Source: Rhea pennata (Eukaryota > Chordata > Aves > Rheiformes > Rheidae). From it: a stretch of DNA of 64,000 bases. The DNA lies in assembly GCF_028389875.1 (NCBI RefSeq), contig NC_084665.1, positions 5,539,001 to 5,603,000 on the forward strand, in the 5' to 3' direction. A program made the position numbers and the translations under genes. Under the pieces are notes generated by a model, which saw only the letters and a list, made by a program, of their open reading frames with translations, had not been told where the DNA came from and made no database searches. Shown here piece by piece: positions 13,196 to 36,543 of this stretch (its first letter is position 1; each line of letters starts with the position of its first letter).

Positions 13196-14820
13196 CAGTC
13201 ACATGGGTATGTATTTTTTTAACATGATGTATGGATGCATTCCAGAGGGACATCAGATACAGGATTTGACGGAAAAAATATAGAATGTATATGTGATGGG
13301 AATCCTCCTAAGAAAACTGTAAGCCACTTATTTGTAAACCTCAAAATTCTCAGATGGAGAGGCATGTTGCAGCATGTGCTTTGCCCCACCAGCTGGAGCA
13401 GGTGAGTCTTACTAGCACCAGTCCGCAGTGCAGGATAGGCAAAAACCTTGCTGAAGGGAGGCAGGTAGGGGATAAGTTATGGGCAACAGAAGTCAGCTGA
13501 GCGATTTGCTTTGTAGCAGCTCAGTTTAAATGGGAACTTAGATTTCGCTGTTGTCAAACTTAACACTAAAGAGAAACTTTATGTATCCTATGTTCAGTTT
13601 TGCAGTGATAGAGCTAGATAGGACAGATACGGCTTGCATGCAGCCTGTGTTAATTATTTCTTTAGTCATGCAATGTACGGATGGATAGCTCAGCTCATTC
13701 CAGGAAAAGCCATCCCTACTTCATGTGGCTTCTCAGCATAAAAATAGGAATGGTTGCTAATGCTGAGGTGGGCTCCCTTGATGCTCTGGGTATTTAAATT
13801 CAGCAGTGTCAACAGGACCAAGACCTGCAAGTGGCAGCTCTTGCTGTTTTTGAGGTGAGCTCTTCCTGTGGATCAGTTCCCTCATCCTCCCATAGGAAGG
13901 CAGTGCTCAGAGGGAATGGCTCCTTGTTTTTTAACTCATTGTAGTCATTTAGTCATGTGGGCAGCCATTTAATGTGGAGCAGTGTGCTCTGCTCTGCAGG
14001 CCTCAGTGCTGGTGCCAGCACACCCTGCCAGACTGTCCTAAAGAGACATTATCATGGAGCACTGGATTTCACAGCATGAAGCATTGCTAGTCTTTAATTT
14101 TTGCCTTAAAAGACTGCAAAGGTAGTACAGCCGCCCTCATCTGTATTTACCTGCTCTGTATTTCTTTCCCTGAGGGCCCTATTGTAAAATACATGAGAAT
14201 TATTGCTTCTTTGCTGAAGAAGTGAGTCAACTTTTCTTCTGCTGCTTGGCTTTCAGGCCAGTGTTACCTGGCACAGAGCTGCCTCGTCTTTTCTGAAGTG
14301 TTTGGCAGGAAATGCTGATACGCTCTTAATAACATCCTGTAGCTGGAGATTTGACCTTGTCTTGCAAATATCAACTAACTCTTACACGCTCCGTCTTATC
14401 ACCATGGTTTGGAAAAAGAAGCTGAGGGGCAAAGACATGGTCCTCGGTGGCTGTTGGACAGGATGCCTCTGGCAGAGCCAGGAACAGAACTTATTTCTCG
14501 GATTTATAACTTGTCCTCAAGTATGAGCCCTCTCTGGGAGTGGAAGAGAGAGTCGCCGGCAGGTGGTCATCAGCAGTCTAATGTGAAGCCTGTCTGAAGT
14601 CTGTTGCCAAAAACTGCCGAATATTGTGCAGCTTAGGCGCACACCGCAACGTGCGGGGCGGTATTTCACTTTTATTTCTTTTACCAAGTGTTTGATTCCT
14701 CCAGGCTCTCAGGTAGGGATACCTGAGGGGAAAAAATCCTCCTAGTCCTTGTGTAAATCCCTCTCTACTAGCTCCATCTGGAGGCTCAAAAAAAAAAAAA
14801 AAAAAAGGCTACGAAAGCCT
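8804..14820. other. Intergenic sequence, no gene recognised
   Basis: Mixed sequence with a T run (9.72 kb), an imperfect GGAAGAAGGATGG duplication (12.70-12.77 kb), T31 (13.16 kb) and A19 (14.79 kb). No supported gene is seen. Confidence 0.6.
13162..13192. repeat. Poly-T run of 31
   Basis: Uninterrupted T31. No polyadenylation signal is found on the minus strand before it, so it is not clearly a retroposon tail. Confidence 0.9.
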
Positions 14821-15040
14821 TAGGTAGGCCCAGTGCCGCACTGCGCAGGAGGAGCGAGCTCTGACCAGAGAGGCGGCGCGAGGTGGCACAGCTACACGAA
14901 ACACCCTCTTGGGATACAAATATTTACCCCCAAAGTCTGGTGCCCCTGCAGCAGGACTGCCCCAGGCCGCTCGCTGGGCATTTGGGCAGGAAACTCCGGA
15001 GGGAAGAGCCGTTGAAGCGAGGGCACGAGGGCAGAGCTGT

Positions 15041-15161
15041 AAGATGGCTGCTGTGGCGCTAAGATGGTGGCACTAAGATGGCGGCCAGGGCCTGGGCAAG
15101 GGGCGCAGGCCTCTCCACAGGCCGGTGTTGCCCACCGGCAGCAGCACGAGCAGGGCGCTAG
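15041..15161 (+). promoter_or_regulatory. Unidentified CpG-island promoter with three YY1 motifs and first-exon donor
   Basis: Within a smaller CpG island (about 14.82-15.65 kb) lie three tandem plus-strand YY1-type motifs: AAGATGGCTGC (15041), AAGATGGTGGC (15061) and AAGATGGCGGC (15075). Such motifs normally sit just downstream of transcription starts. A strong donor, CTAG|gtgagt, follows at 15161/15162. Together they look like a first exon read toward MDH1. From the second ATG a frame is open to the donor, but no protein is recognisable and no downstream exon was identified. A lncRNA or a 5' UTR exon is possible. UGP2, the expected distal neighbour, was looked for on the minus strand and not found. 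Confidence 0.5.
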
Positions 15162-15728
15162 GTGAGTAAAAAGATGTCCTTTTTCCCCCCCCCTCCTGCT
15201 TTTAACTGGTAACAAATCCGTGCTGGAAGCGTGTGACGCTATGAGCTCCTTAGCTGAAGGGCGCCCTAGGGTGCACCTTGTCGAACAAAACACTGCGTGC
15301 GCTGCAACTGCTGCGATCAGCCCGAGTCCGGTGTTTGAAACAAGCAAACAAACAACAGGATCGAGGACGAACATCCTGGGCAAACACCGTGCTGCTACGT
15401 TGATGCTCAACATTTCTTTTCCAGGCCTTTTGATCACTGGCCACTTGTCTTACTTATGGAGTAGAAACTTTAAAGACTGCCGCCTTTTACTTCCTACTGA
15501 GATGTTTCCCTGCTTTTTAGCACTAACGGGCCTGCGCAGTTTCACTCGGCTGAGGTGTGCTGCCCTTCTCCGTCCTTGCTCGGGCTGGGGGTCGGGGCAG
15601 TTAACAGCACATCCCCATGCCCCGGTGGGACACGCGCACAGCACTGCCATGCCTAGCCGTGGTTCAAGTTTACTTCACGTGATCCTCTCCTTTAATATCA
15701 GCGAGAAATGTTAGCTTTGCCATTTGGG

Positions 15729-15729
<1 letters not shown>

Positions 15730-15766
<37 letters not shown>
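15730..15766. repeat. Poly-T run of 37
   Basis: Uninterrupted T37 at the right edge of the 15 kb CpG island. Its length is unlikely to be exact in an assembly. Confidence 0.9.
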
Positions 15767-15769
<3 letters not shown>

Positions 15770-18700
15770 TAGGAAAAAATTCTCTAAGGGTTAATTCTCT
15801 CATATGCCACCTTCATTGAGAAATAAACCTCAGTCTTTCCTAACTTACTGGGCTTTTTGCCTTTTTGGACCACTCTGTCTCAAGTCCCAAACAACTGAAG
15901 TTTGTCCATCATCTCAGAAGAGTGCACGATCCTCTGACTGACTAGCTGTTGCACGTTAAGTTTGCTGCTGCCATCGGAAGAATAGCATTACTCCGTCATT
16001 TCCGCTGTCTTGCTCGTGCTGTTACGTGTTGGAAAGTCCCTAGGTGTATGCGTATGGTGCCATTCTCAGCAGGAACTTATTCCTAGGTTGGGATCAAACT
16101 TTCCTCCCCCTGAGTTTAGCTTCAGGGAACAACTCTAGGTAGAAGCTGCCTTCCAAAAGCATTTTGTTCTCTAGGACTGGAGGCCTGTTTTGCAGCGAGT
16201 GTCAATTAGCACCACGTGCATGCGTATATGGTGCTGGAGGAATAGCACATCCTCTGTTTAAAATCCTTCTAAATAGCAAGCTTACACTTGGGCTTGTGTT
16301 CAAGCCCTCTGGCGTACATGGCTCACACTGAGCTTTCCTCAGGCAGATATCTTCACATATTAAATCACGTATTAAGAAGAGTGTCTGTTCTCAGTGCCAC
16401 ATGCAGAAGAGATTTAGCTCGAAATACTTATTACTATTTCCTTCAAGTAGAAGGCCAAAATGTTTTCTTTCTTCTGCTCTTGAAAGTGTGCAGGTGCAAA
16501 TAAATTTAGAGGCAAAACTTTGAAAACTTTTTGTATTCCCACCTCCCTGAAGCAGAAACAGTCATTCACACGAGGAATCTTGTTGGACTTGCTACTAAAA
16601 TCATTTTTGTGTCATAATGGTTGTGCCTGCTTGTAGCAGCTAAATTTCTGTAGCCTGGCTTCAGTACAAATGAACTTCTTGTGATGAGTTTCATGAACAG
16701 CTTGAGCCAACGTGTCTGCAATGCTGCCAAAAGCTGCAGTCCTGTCCCTTCTTGGTCCCTGGGCTAGCTGTCCCTGCCTTCACCAACACCAGCACTTAGT
16801 AAATCAAAGCAATTTGTTGATCTGACTGAAAATTGCTCACTGCTGTTGCTGTTGTTTGGTTTCCTATAAAAACTAGTTTTCAGCCAGACTATTAAGTTTC
16901 CCTCAGTGGGCTTTAACCATAGGCTTAAATTGCTCCTGAAATATGCCCTTACAATGGTTTATTGGTGGCTTCCTAACACTTTTCTCTGTCAAACTTTGAA
17001 AGGATATTATTCCCACTGGCTTATAAAGTAATGATATCAATCCTGGCAGTGTTTTTTTATGAAGGTCTCATCAGCCAAGGTGTAGTGTTGGTGTCGCATT
17101 TAAAAAAAACCTCAAGTCTCCAATGTTTTCTCAAAAATACTTATGAATGAGAAAGCAAAATTGCGTATAAATATAACCAGGGAAGATTTCATAACAGATG
17201 GCTATACTGGATCTGATACTTTTGAAAGCAGAATTCCACCATTTTGCAAATCCCACATGATGATTCGGCTTAAAGAATGGAGCCAAAGGTTTAGCAAACT
17301 GTAATTTTGCAATATATTTTCTCAGTCTTTGACTTAGCTCCAGTATTTTGCTTTTCTGTGTGCACGTATGTGCTACTGTTGAACATACCAACACTAAAGA
17401 TGTAAAATTCAGCCCATAGTTAGCTTAGTTAAACTGAGCTGAGCTGCTAGTTTGGAATTACCCACTCAAGATATGTTCTAGCTCTTTTATGGCTGACAGC
17501 AAATGAAAGCTCATTTTTATCTCAAAAATATTAATTCTCTGTACTGGTTGCAAAAAATCCCTTTGCATGGTTGATATGCGCAGTCTCATGATAACTGTGA
17601 AGCTCTAGGCTTGTTAGGACAATCCTTTGAACTCTGGACAGGTTTTCCATCATCGGCTGATCAGGGGAGTGTGCGTGTGTGCATGAGCGTGTGAATATAC
17701 ACAATGTATGTATTAGTGCCATCTACCGGAAAAGGAGTAGTCAGCTCTCTGCTGTGTCAAGTTGTTCTTCTCCAACATCCCTCTTCAGCTGCAATAAGGA
17801 GAAAAAAAAAAAAAAAGAGGGAGAGAGAGAAATGGTGCCTGGGGGACAGGATAGTCTGAATTCTGGGCTTTCTGCCACTGAGAAATATTAAGTAGTTACA
17901 GTACAAAGTCAAAACTATTGAAAAGTCCTAAGTGGACAAGAGATTTGTTAACACAGTGTATTTCATCAGGAGTCTACAAATGCTCAGGACATCAAACGTG
18001 AGTTGTCTTGAGTAAATACAGCTTTCAATGTGTTTGGGCCCTCCCACAGCTATAACAACTGTATTTTTGAAAGAAAGTAGACAAAGGTCTCCACGCAAAC
18101 CCTTTGTGTCACTTAGCTACAAAAAACTTGATAAGTGTAGTTAGCAGATTTGGAAAAAAAAAAAAAAAAACATCTATGCAATTGAATTTTCATTCACAAT
18201 AAAAGACTCTGCAAGACCAACAGAAGGGGACTTATTTCTACCCAAACTAAAGATTACAGCTTCATCATAAATTTCTGTTTAAAATGAAATACTAAGAATG
18301 AAGGTAAGCAGCTCACTGGTCCTTTGTCCTGATACAATAACATGTCAAGCGCCTCTATAAAACTACCATTTTAAAATTGTTGGAATCTGTTTTTCTAGAA
18401 CACCTGGTACTAGAACATAATATCTAAATTCTGAGTTGCAAATAGTTATATTTACAACAGTTCCTCTTTCACTTTATCTAAACTGTAGTTACCTTCTAGA
18501 ATTTACTAATTCTAATGCAAAATACATCTATAAACACAAAAATATGCCCAAACCATGGGCAGCAGGAAAAAAAATGCTAACGAACTCTTTGGTAGGAAAG
18601 AGTTAGGAAATGCTGTTTGTTAGGAAAGGAGAACCTTCCTCAGTATTGTAAAGTCATCTCACTCCTTCCTAGTACTTTGAACGCACACTGCATCTGTTTT

Positions 18701-18883
18701 GCTTGCCAGAGAAATTCTGTTGCCTTACCTGCTACAAAGCAAACTTCAAATCCTGCTGATGTGATAGGTCACGTTATAAATATGAACAAAGTGCAAATCT
18801 CTGTGTGAAGACCAGGGTAAATCTACTGGTGGGGACTCATTTGTAAGAGCTAGAGTTTCTAGCTTCCCCTGCAATCACTGTTT

Positions 18884-18908
18884 AAAAAAAAAAAAAAAAA
18901 AAAAAAAA
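18884..18908. repeat. Poly-A run of 25
   Basis: A simple homopolymer; no AATAAA lies immediately upstream. Confidence 0.9.
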
Positions 18909-19539
18909 GGTAAAAACCCAGAAGTAGCTGCAATAGGATGAGTAGAACAGCACAAGAAAAACTTGAAATACATTTTTTGTTCATATTGTGAAAAGCATTG
19001 TTTCTCCTCTCTCATGACAAGATTTCTTGCTGGGAATGGAAAAGCTCTTGACAGCACAAAAAGATCAGCCTTACAGCCTGCCTTGTGTTGCCTTCACTAG
19101 CATGAATGGAAGATTTCAGATCTGCTGCATTTTCTAGGATCTTCTCATGCCAAACATGCAGGGACTTCACGACAAAGCAGACCAGTTACGCAAAGCAGTT
19201 TCCAGCCTTCCCTGCAATCCTTTCTGGCAATGCATGAACTCTGCCAGGACCCTAAAGGTTCTCAGCTCCATGTGAATCCAAATCTTACAATTCAAATCTT
19301 ACTTTCCCCTGGGATTTGCTCTTCAAAGAAAGCTTAAACACACTCATTCTGGAGTTGCTCTTTAAAGCCCTGATTTTTATTCTTTTGAGCAAATCATTAA
19401 GAACTGGATGTGAACTTCCTTGCTACACAGAAACTTTGTATATACATGATAACACCCTTTAATAAGTGAAAAATAACTTTTGACACTTCTGCACTAAAGT
19501 GCAGAACTGCTTAAAAGATGCAGGGCCAATTTAGATCTG

Positions 19540-19880
19540 GTTGTTCAGGGCCTCCACCTGAGGTTTGAACATCTGCAAGAATGCACACTCTGCAACTTCT
19601 CTGAGCCCTTATTCCAGTATTTGATCACCTTCACAGTATATACGCATTATTATATATATAATATTTCCTTTAAATCAAACTAGAAATTCTTTTTTCAGCT
19701 TTTCTATTGTCTCTCATCCTTCCACTGTGTGCCTCTGAGAATAGTCTGGATCTGTTTTCTCTACACCCTCCCATTAGGTAGTTGTAGACACTGAAAAGAT
19801 CTCCTGTGAGCCCTTCTGTGCCGAACAAACCCAGCTCTCTCAGCCTCTTCTTGTATGGACATGTCCATACTCAAACATCA
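19540..19880 (-). mobile_element. CR1 LINE fragment, degenerate
   Basis: On the plus strand it reads as reverse-complement CR1: a diverged 'grouped-amino-acid' tail region, then TAGTTGTAGACACTGAAAAG and AACAAACCCAGCTCTCTCAG, the standard CR1 order. It is interrupted by a short AT repeat near 19.65 kb. Confidence 0.7.
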
Positions 19881-20981
19881 TGGGACAAACATTTTAAGGA
19901 AGAGCAGAGTATTTAATACATTTGAAGAGACATGTGCAAGCTGCCTTTTGTACTTAAAAACTAAAACTCTGGGAAAAGTAGATTATTACTGTTCCTGGTT
20001 TGCATACATGTGACTACATAGCCATGCCTGCTACTACAAGAACAAAGCGTATGAAGCAGCATAAGCCCTAGTTAGGTGCAGCTAACCATAATGGGGAAAC
20101 AGAAAAATCTCCTAGAAATATAAAGAGGAAAAACTGGAGAAAAGTAGAACAAAGGACAGTGCAGACATACAAATACAGGGAATATCCACCACTTAACTAG
20201 CAACCTGCTACTAACAAACTCTCAAACCAATTAATCATGCCACTGTTGGGCTTATCAAACTTCCTGTTGTTTGTCATAGAAGCCTGGAAGAAATAAAAAC
20301 TCACAACATGAGCAGAACCAAATTTGAAATCAACTGTTAACTTGATTAGGTAAATATCGTCATGGGATAGTCTATCAAGAATTAAGATTAATGATGCAAT
20401 TGTTCTGATACAAAAAGTGTTATAAGCATCATTCTACAGAAAGTGAAAATTGTCTCCTGGGGAAGACTGCTTTAACAAACAATCCTACAGGAATGAGAAC
20501 TTTGAGAACTTTCAGAATTAAAAGAGACAAAAAAACCTCCTCAAAACAAACAAAAAAGACTTCTTCCCTAGAGCAGTGTTTATTCAGGTATGGCACAAAA
20601 CCTACTGCAACAGTGTTATTTATCATAGTTATAGTTTGACACAGATGTATGTATTTTTTCCTTTCATAAGCCCATACCTTTTTCAAACTGAGTAATAGTG
20701 TGCATTGTGGCTATCTTCTAGCACATTCACTTTAAAATATGCATTGTATTAAAATAATATGTAGCATGATGATTACCGGAATGAATACCTCCAGTCCCTG
20801 GGTCCATGCTGAAATGAGATTTTACTGACTTTGTATGAATGCCAGAAGACAGTCATCACATTAGGAGCATTCCCTACCTCCCTAATTTCTATAGAAGTTA
20901 CCCAAAAGGTTCTGAAGACAGTTGCAGATGTATAAAATTTGCTTCTCAGCTTTTTCTCCATGGATAAACTCCTAAGGGTTT

Positions 20982-21000
20982 GGGGGGGGGGGGGGAGGGG
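20982..21000 (+). repeat. Guanine run G14-A-G4
   Basis: Fourteen consecutive G, one A, then four G. It can form intramolecular quadruplexes and is prone to sequencing-length error. Confidence 0.9.
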
Positions 21001-21384
21001 AAGTATAGTGAATAAAATAGCAAAAATACAGTGCATATATTTCTTGTCTAAGACTACAAGAACACAATTTCTTGAACAGCTGCTTCATGAACATTCAAAG
21101 CAGTCACCTTTCATGCTCTGTCTCCAGGTAGTCTATGCTGCAGTACGGACTTCCTAGTTTTCTGAAATGCTTTTGTTTTTTTCTTTCAACTATTCATGTA
21201 TCATAGCTCTGCAGCTGTATTAGTTTCACTTAATAGCTGCAGTAATGTTATGAGAGCTCTACCACTGTCACAGACTTAAAGATTAGTTTATTGATGTCTC
21301 TTCAAATATCTTATATTCCAGCTGATTAATCCCAGACAATAGGAATGGCTTTGTTTGAAATTAAGCTAAAGTTTTATGCATGGC

Positions 21385-21408
21385 TTTTTTTTTTTTTTTT
21401 TTTTTTTT
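21385..21408. repeat. Poly-T run of 24
   Basis: A simple homopolymer beyond the MDH1 3' end. Confidence 0.9.
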
Positions 21409-22475
21409 GTAGAAGTGGTTCTCTTTTGTCATTTAAAGACATCAAATCAAAAGACGGAACAGTTGAGAGATGTGCTATACTATAAGGCAGAAACACTTAC
21501 ATTGGGACAGGATGGTCAAAAGCTTAGCATGGGCATTCTGTACTAGTAAATCCCGCTATTACAAGAGCTTGCACCCTACAGTCAGGGTAAGTAGTATTTA
21601 AGGTGCTTAGAAAACAAACAGAACAGGAAGTAGTACATCTGAGTAATTAGTAGAACAACAAACCTGGCATCCTGCAAGAAATCTAAAAAAGGTAGGTTTC
21701 AGTTGAGACAGACAAAATATGCAGCTGGAAGAGTTACAGCAATATTCATCTGTTTGTGTGCAAGGCAGTGATACAGCACATTATAGATAAAACAGCTTTC
21801 TCAAATTAGAAGTGTTTGTAGACTGTACTAGGAAAATAGTCAAGGAAGTATATTAACTTCACTTAGTCTTAACCAAATAAGTCTGTATCTCTTGGGATGA
21901 GGCTTTGATTGCCTTTGATTGAAGCCATAACTACATTAGTACTGAGCTATAGTACCAAAGCTACTTTTCAATTGCAGCATTGGAAGATACATCTGCCCAA
22001 CTACTCTCTTTAGCCTATGTCGGATTTTGACACAAAACAATTTCAGCTGAGACTAATCAAAGTGTTAACTGTCAAGAAAACGTCTTAAAACTAATTTACT
22101 TACCTCTCAAAACATTTTTTTTCAGTTGTAATACCATACTGTAACTGAAACATGTAAATAAAGGGCAACAGACTACTCTTAGCCATTATGTGATTAAGCA
22201 TTTTTAATATTTCTATTCACAAGCATTGTAGAGCATAACCAAAGCAAACAGTATATATTCGGAGTCTGTGCACTGATAGATTTGAGTCACTAAAGTACTA
22301 GTTCAAGGAGAACTGTTGGCATTTTGATTTCATTTTCAGTTGAGCAGATGGATGCAAAGTAATCACAGGCTAGGACATGTTCCAATAGTGCCAAGTTCTA
22401 ATAAAAAACAAGATTGTGCGTTAGTAGCCAAGGCTGAGGCAAACAATTGTTCTGTATCATACACAGAAAGCAAGT

Positions 22476-22503
22476 AGTATTGAACAGAAAGTATTGAACA
22501 GAA
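22476..22503. repeat. 14-bp tandem duplication
   Basis: The unit AGTATTGAACAGAA occurs twice head to tail just beyond the MDH1 3' end. It is probably a local slippage duplication with no evident function. Confidence 0.8.
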
Positions 22504-22531
22504 AGTTTGGTCAACAAACTAGTTTTACTTA

Positions 22532-22537
22532 TTTAAT
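22532..22537 (-). terminator. Candidate MDH1 polyadenylation signal (ATTAAA)
   Basis: On the minus strand this reads ATTAAA about 180 bases after the stop codon. That gives a 3' UTR near 200 bases, similar to mammalian MDH1. A second ATTAAA lies near 22.2 kb and a full AATAAA at 21292-21287, so longer 3' ends are possible. Transcript ends would be needed to decide. Confidence 0.4.
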
Positions 22538-22653
22538 ATTCTCATTGCTAATAACTCAATAGGCACAACAGTACCAGTAAGCATATGAACTTTAAAATGC
22601 ACAGTTGCCACAGACAATTGACTTGACTACAGTAAGAGTGTTTGGTAGCAGAC

Positions 22654-22713
22654 TTAGAGACGACTTTTGGATTCTTCCACTCTTAAGTGATTTTGTAATT
22701 CCTGATTAACTAG

Positions 22714-22716
<3 letters not shown>
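22654..22716 (-). CDS. MDH1: MDH1 stop-codon readthrough extension with peroxisomal signal (MDH1x type)
   Basis: The MDH1 stop is TGA followed by CTA, the strongest known readthrough context in animals. The frame then stays open for 19 codons and closes with TAA at 22656-22654. The extension ends VEESKSRL, so its last three residues are Ser-Arg-Leu, a good PTS1 peroxisomal import signal. Human MDH1 is known to make such an extended isoform, MDH1x, whose extension ends EESKCRL (recalled). The shared EESK-x-RL ending in what would otherwise be 3' UTR argues for conserved coding function. Readthrough efficiency cannot be judged from sequence. Confidence 0.85.
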
Positions 22717-34518
<11,802 letters not shown>

Positions 34519-34646
34519 GGCTGAGACGAGGCGCAGCTCCGACTGCCTCAGGGTCACCTCTAAAGCGCGACTGCAACGGCGACAGCGCCGCGCTAAGGTG
34601 CACCGGAGGGGCGGGGCAAGCCCTCCCCGCGCAGCCCGCGCAGCCG

Positions 34647-34661
34647 CCTGGGGATTGTAGT
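34647..34661 (-). promoter_or_regulatory. Second ZNF143-type motif, opposite orientation
   Basis: The minus strand reads ACTACAATCCCCAGG, a partial match to the ZNF143 element. With the plus-strand copy 40 bases away it forms a divergent pair. Confidence 0.5.
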
Positions 34662-34702
34662 CGCCTCTCCCGCCCGCCTCAGGCAACTCTTTGCCCACCG
34701 AA

Positions 34703-34721
34703 ACTACAACTCCCGGCGTGC
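34703..34721 (+). promoter_or_regulatory. ZNF143-type motif
   Basis: ACTACAACTCCCGGCGTGC closely matches the ZNF143 promoter element ACTACAAyTCCCAGmATGC. It lies about 190 bases upstream of the MDH1 start codon, between the two presumed start sites. Confidence 0.7.
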
Positions 34722-35007
34722 CTCGGGGCACGCCTGCCTGGCCCCCGCACGCTATCGGCGTAGTGACAGCGCGTACCCGCCCCCCCCGTCTCCATTCATT
34801 GAAGCGCAGAGGCTGTCCGCAGGGCTTCGAGAGCAGCTCTACCGATTCCCGCTAGGGGGTAACACGCAGCAACTTTCACTGCGCATGCGTCGACGGGAAC
34901 AGCGGGCGGGGGGTTGCGGCGGCGCCGCTCTTTGGGATTCCGCATGCGCCTAACGAAGAGCTGGCGGGACGCGTTATGCGCAGGGTGCAGATATGCGCGG
35001 GAAAGAA

Positions 35008-35019
35008 CGCGCATGCGCG
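35008..35019. promoter_or_regulatory. NRF1 palindromic site
   Basis: CGCGCATGCGCG matches the NRF1 consensus YGCGCAYGCGCR exactly. NRF1 commonly drives CpG-island genes of mitochondrial and energy metabolism, which fits MDH1. Confidence 0.7.
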
Positions 35020-35071
35020 CAAGAGGAACGGCGGTCTGGAGCCGCTGAGCGCCGGGAGTGCGCGTAGCCCT

Positions 35072-35083
35072 TGCGCGTGCGCA
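35072..35083. promoter_or_regulatory. NRF1 palindromic site
   Basis: TGCGCGTGCGCA matches the NRF1 consensus when read on the minus strand. It is the second good NRF1 site within 80 bases. Confidence 0.65.
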
Positions 35084-35101
35084 GGCGGCGGTGTTTCTTT
35101 G

Positions 35102-35114
35102 GTTGCTAGGTGAC
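35102..35114 (+). promoter_or_regulatory. RFX X-box-like element
   Basis: GTTGCTAGGTGAC resembles the X-box GTNRCC(N0-3)RGYAAC, with a one-base spacer and one mismatch in each half. RFX factors control ciliary genes. WDPCP, expected on this side, is a ciliary gene, so position and identity agree. The match is imperfect and the same bases could also contain a splice donor (CTAG|gtgacg). Confidence 0.45.
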
Positions 35115-36462
35115 GGGGGGGGGGGAACCGGGGACGGCGCGCGCGTGGGCGAGACGCGCGGGACCGGTCGCTGCGTCGGTGACGCCCCCGCCCCGTCTCC
35201 TCACAGCGCTCGGTGGGTTCGGGAGGGCGTCGCGGCCGTGCGCTTCCCCGGGGCGGGGGGAGTCCTGGCCGCGCCGTTTCCGCCCGGGGCGGGGGGAGGG
35301 CCCCGGCGGAGCGCGCCGCGCCCGGCCTTGCGGCGGCGCGCAGCCGTGAGGCAGCGCCGAGGGCTGCGGGCCGCTGCCCTCCTCGGCCCCCGCCGCTGCC
35401 TCGCGTTTGCTGCTGCTGACTGAAAAAAAGCTGTTTCGGTCTGTGCCTGAACTGAGGTTAATACTGGCATAACTTTGTCATTAAAGTTTTTTTTTTCCCT
35501 CAGATCTTGCTCCCTAGTGGACAGGGGGTTCCTTACACATGACAAGCTCTGTCATATAGTTAAGTCTTTCTCTTGCCCTAGTATTCTTTTGCAGGTTTGC
35601 TTTTTAGTCTTAAAGTTTTTCTTTCTATTTTTCTGTTTTTTTCCTTTCTGTTGCTAGTTGAAAAAATTATAAAAATCTATACAGAGTGCAAACTGACACA
35701 AGTTCTTCATACAGAAATAAATTCATCCTTTAGGGGCAATGGGTGTAAAAACATCCCATAAGTATTTAAAACATAAATATTTACACTTATCATGTAAGGT
35801 GTTTCCATTTAGCAAGTCTAGTTGCTTATTGCGTCATGTTTCTAAATTTACTGTGGCTTGACTGAGTCTTTGCTGAACCTCTGACATCTTCCATAGTATA
35901 GCAGAGAGCTGTGTCAAGAGTTAAAAATGTGTAGTCAAACTTTATTTTAAATGTCAGAGTCCTTAACACTATACTGATTTACACTGGTTAATAAACATCC
36001 GTTTCTCTCATAAACGAAGATATTACCTAAATTCTAGTCCAGGGATGAATTTGACAGCTAAGTAGCTGTACAGTTGAGGTCCAGCTTGCTGTGAAATGTG
36101 TAGAAGCTTGGTAAGTAGAAGGGAGCTTGTTTTTAAATCAATTTGCATTGATTCATTAAGAATTTTTAACTAAATCAGGGTAAGCATATTGTAAACTGAT
36201 TTGTGTGTGTCAACACAGCAGCATGTATAGGTTTAATGGATTTCAATTAAGCCAGTGGAACTTTCTTCTGTAGGTAAGGACTGAATTGTCCTGAAATTGG
36301 TGTAATTAGAAAAAAACACTGCAGTTAATACGTGAGATGTGTTAATCTCTATGTTTTGGGGATTAAGTATTATTTTTGAAGGCATCTAGTAGTTTTGAAG
36401 GGTATTTTGCCCGAGTTCTTGCTTTTGTTTATGTTTTAAAATGAACTGTTTTCTGTTAACAG

Positions 36463-36543
36463 CCAGCTGTGTTCTTTAACTGTATTTTGGATGAGGTTTT
36501 CTTTCTCTTCATTGCCAGCTACAGAAATCAATGAGTTTTTAAG
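36463..36543 (+). other. Candidate internal exon of the divergent (WDPCP-side) transcript
   Basis: An 81-base block is flanked by a good acceptor (tctgttaacag) and a near-perfect donor (AAG|gtaagt). One frame is open across it, with an ATG at 36491 giving 17 codons that start MRFSFSSLPATEINEFL before the donor. It is the best-looking plus-strand exon downstream of the CpG island. I cannot align the peptide convincingly to WDPCP, and splice signals of this quality also arise by chance, so it may be a non-coding 5' exon or nothing. Confidence 0.25.

Larger units (their letters stand above)
15767..22475. other. Region between the 15 kb CpG island and the MDH1 3' end
   Basis: No recognisable exon. 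It holds the degenerate CR1 at 19.5 kb, homopolymer runs and the G14 run. If the 15 kb promoter fires rightward, its transcript would cross this region tail-to-tail with MDH1. Confidence 0.55.

Noticed and set aside
14892-15714. Long ORFs of 181 (minus) and 164 (plus) codons in the 15 kb CpG island
   Set aside because: GC-rich DNA lacks stop codons in every frame; the two frames overlap on opposite strands and neither resembles a protein family.
36531-36543. ATGAGTTTTT, similar to the start of mammalian WDPCP coding sequence
   Set aside because: The next codon is TAA in that frame, so it cannot be the start of WDPCP here.
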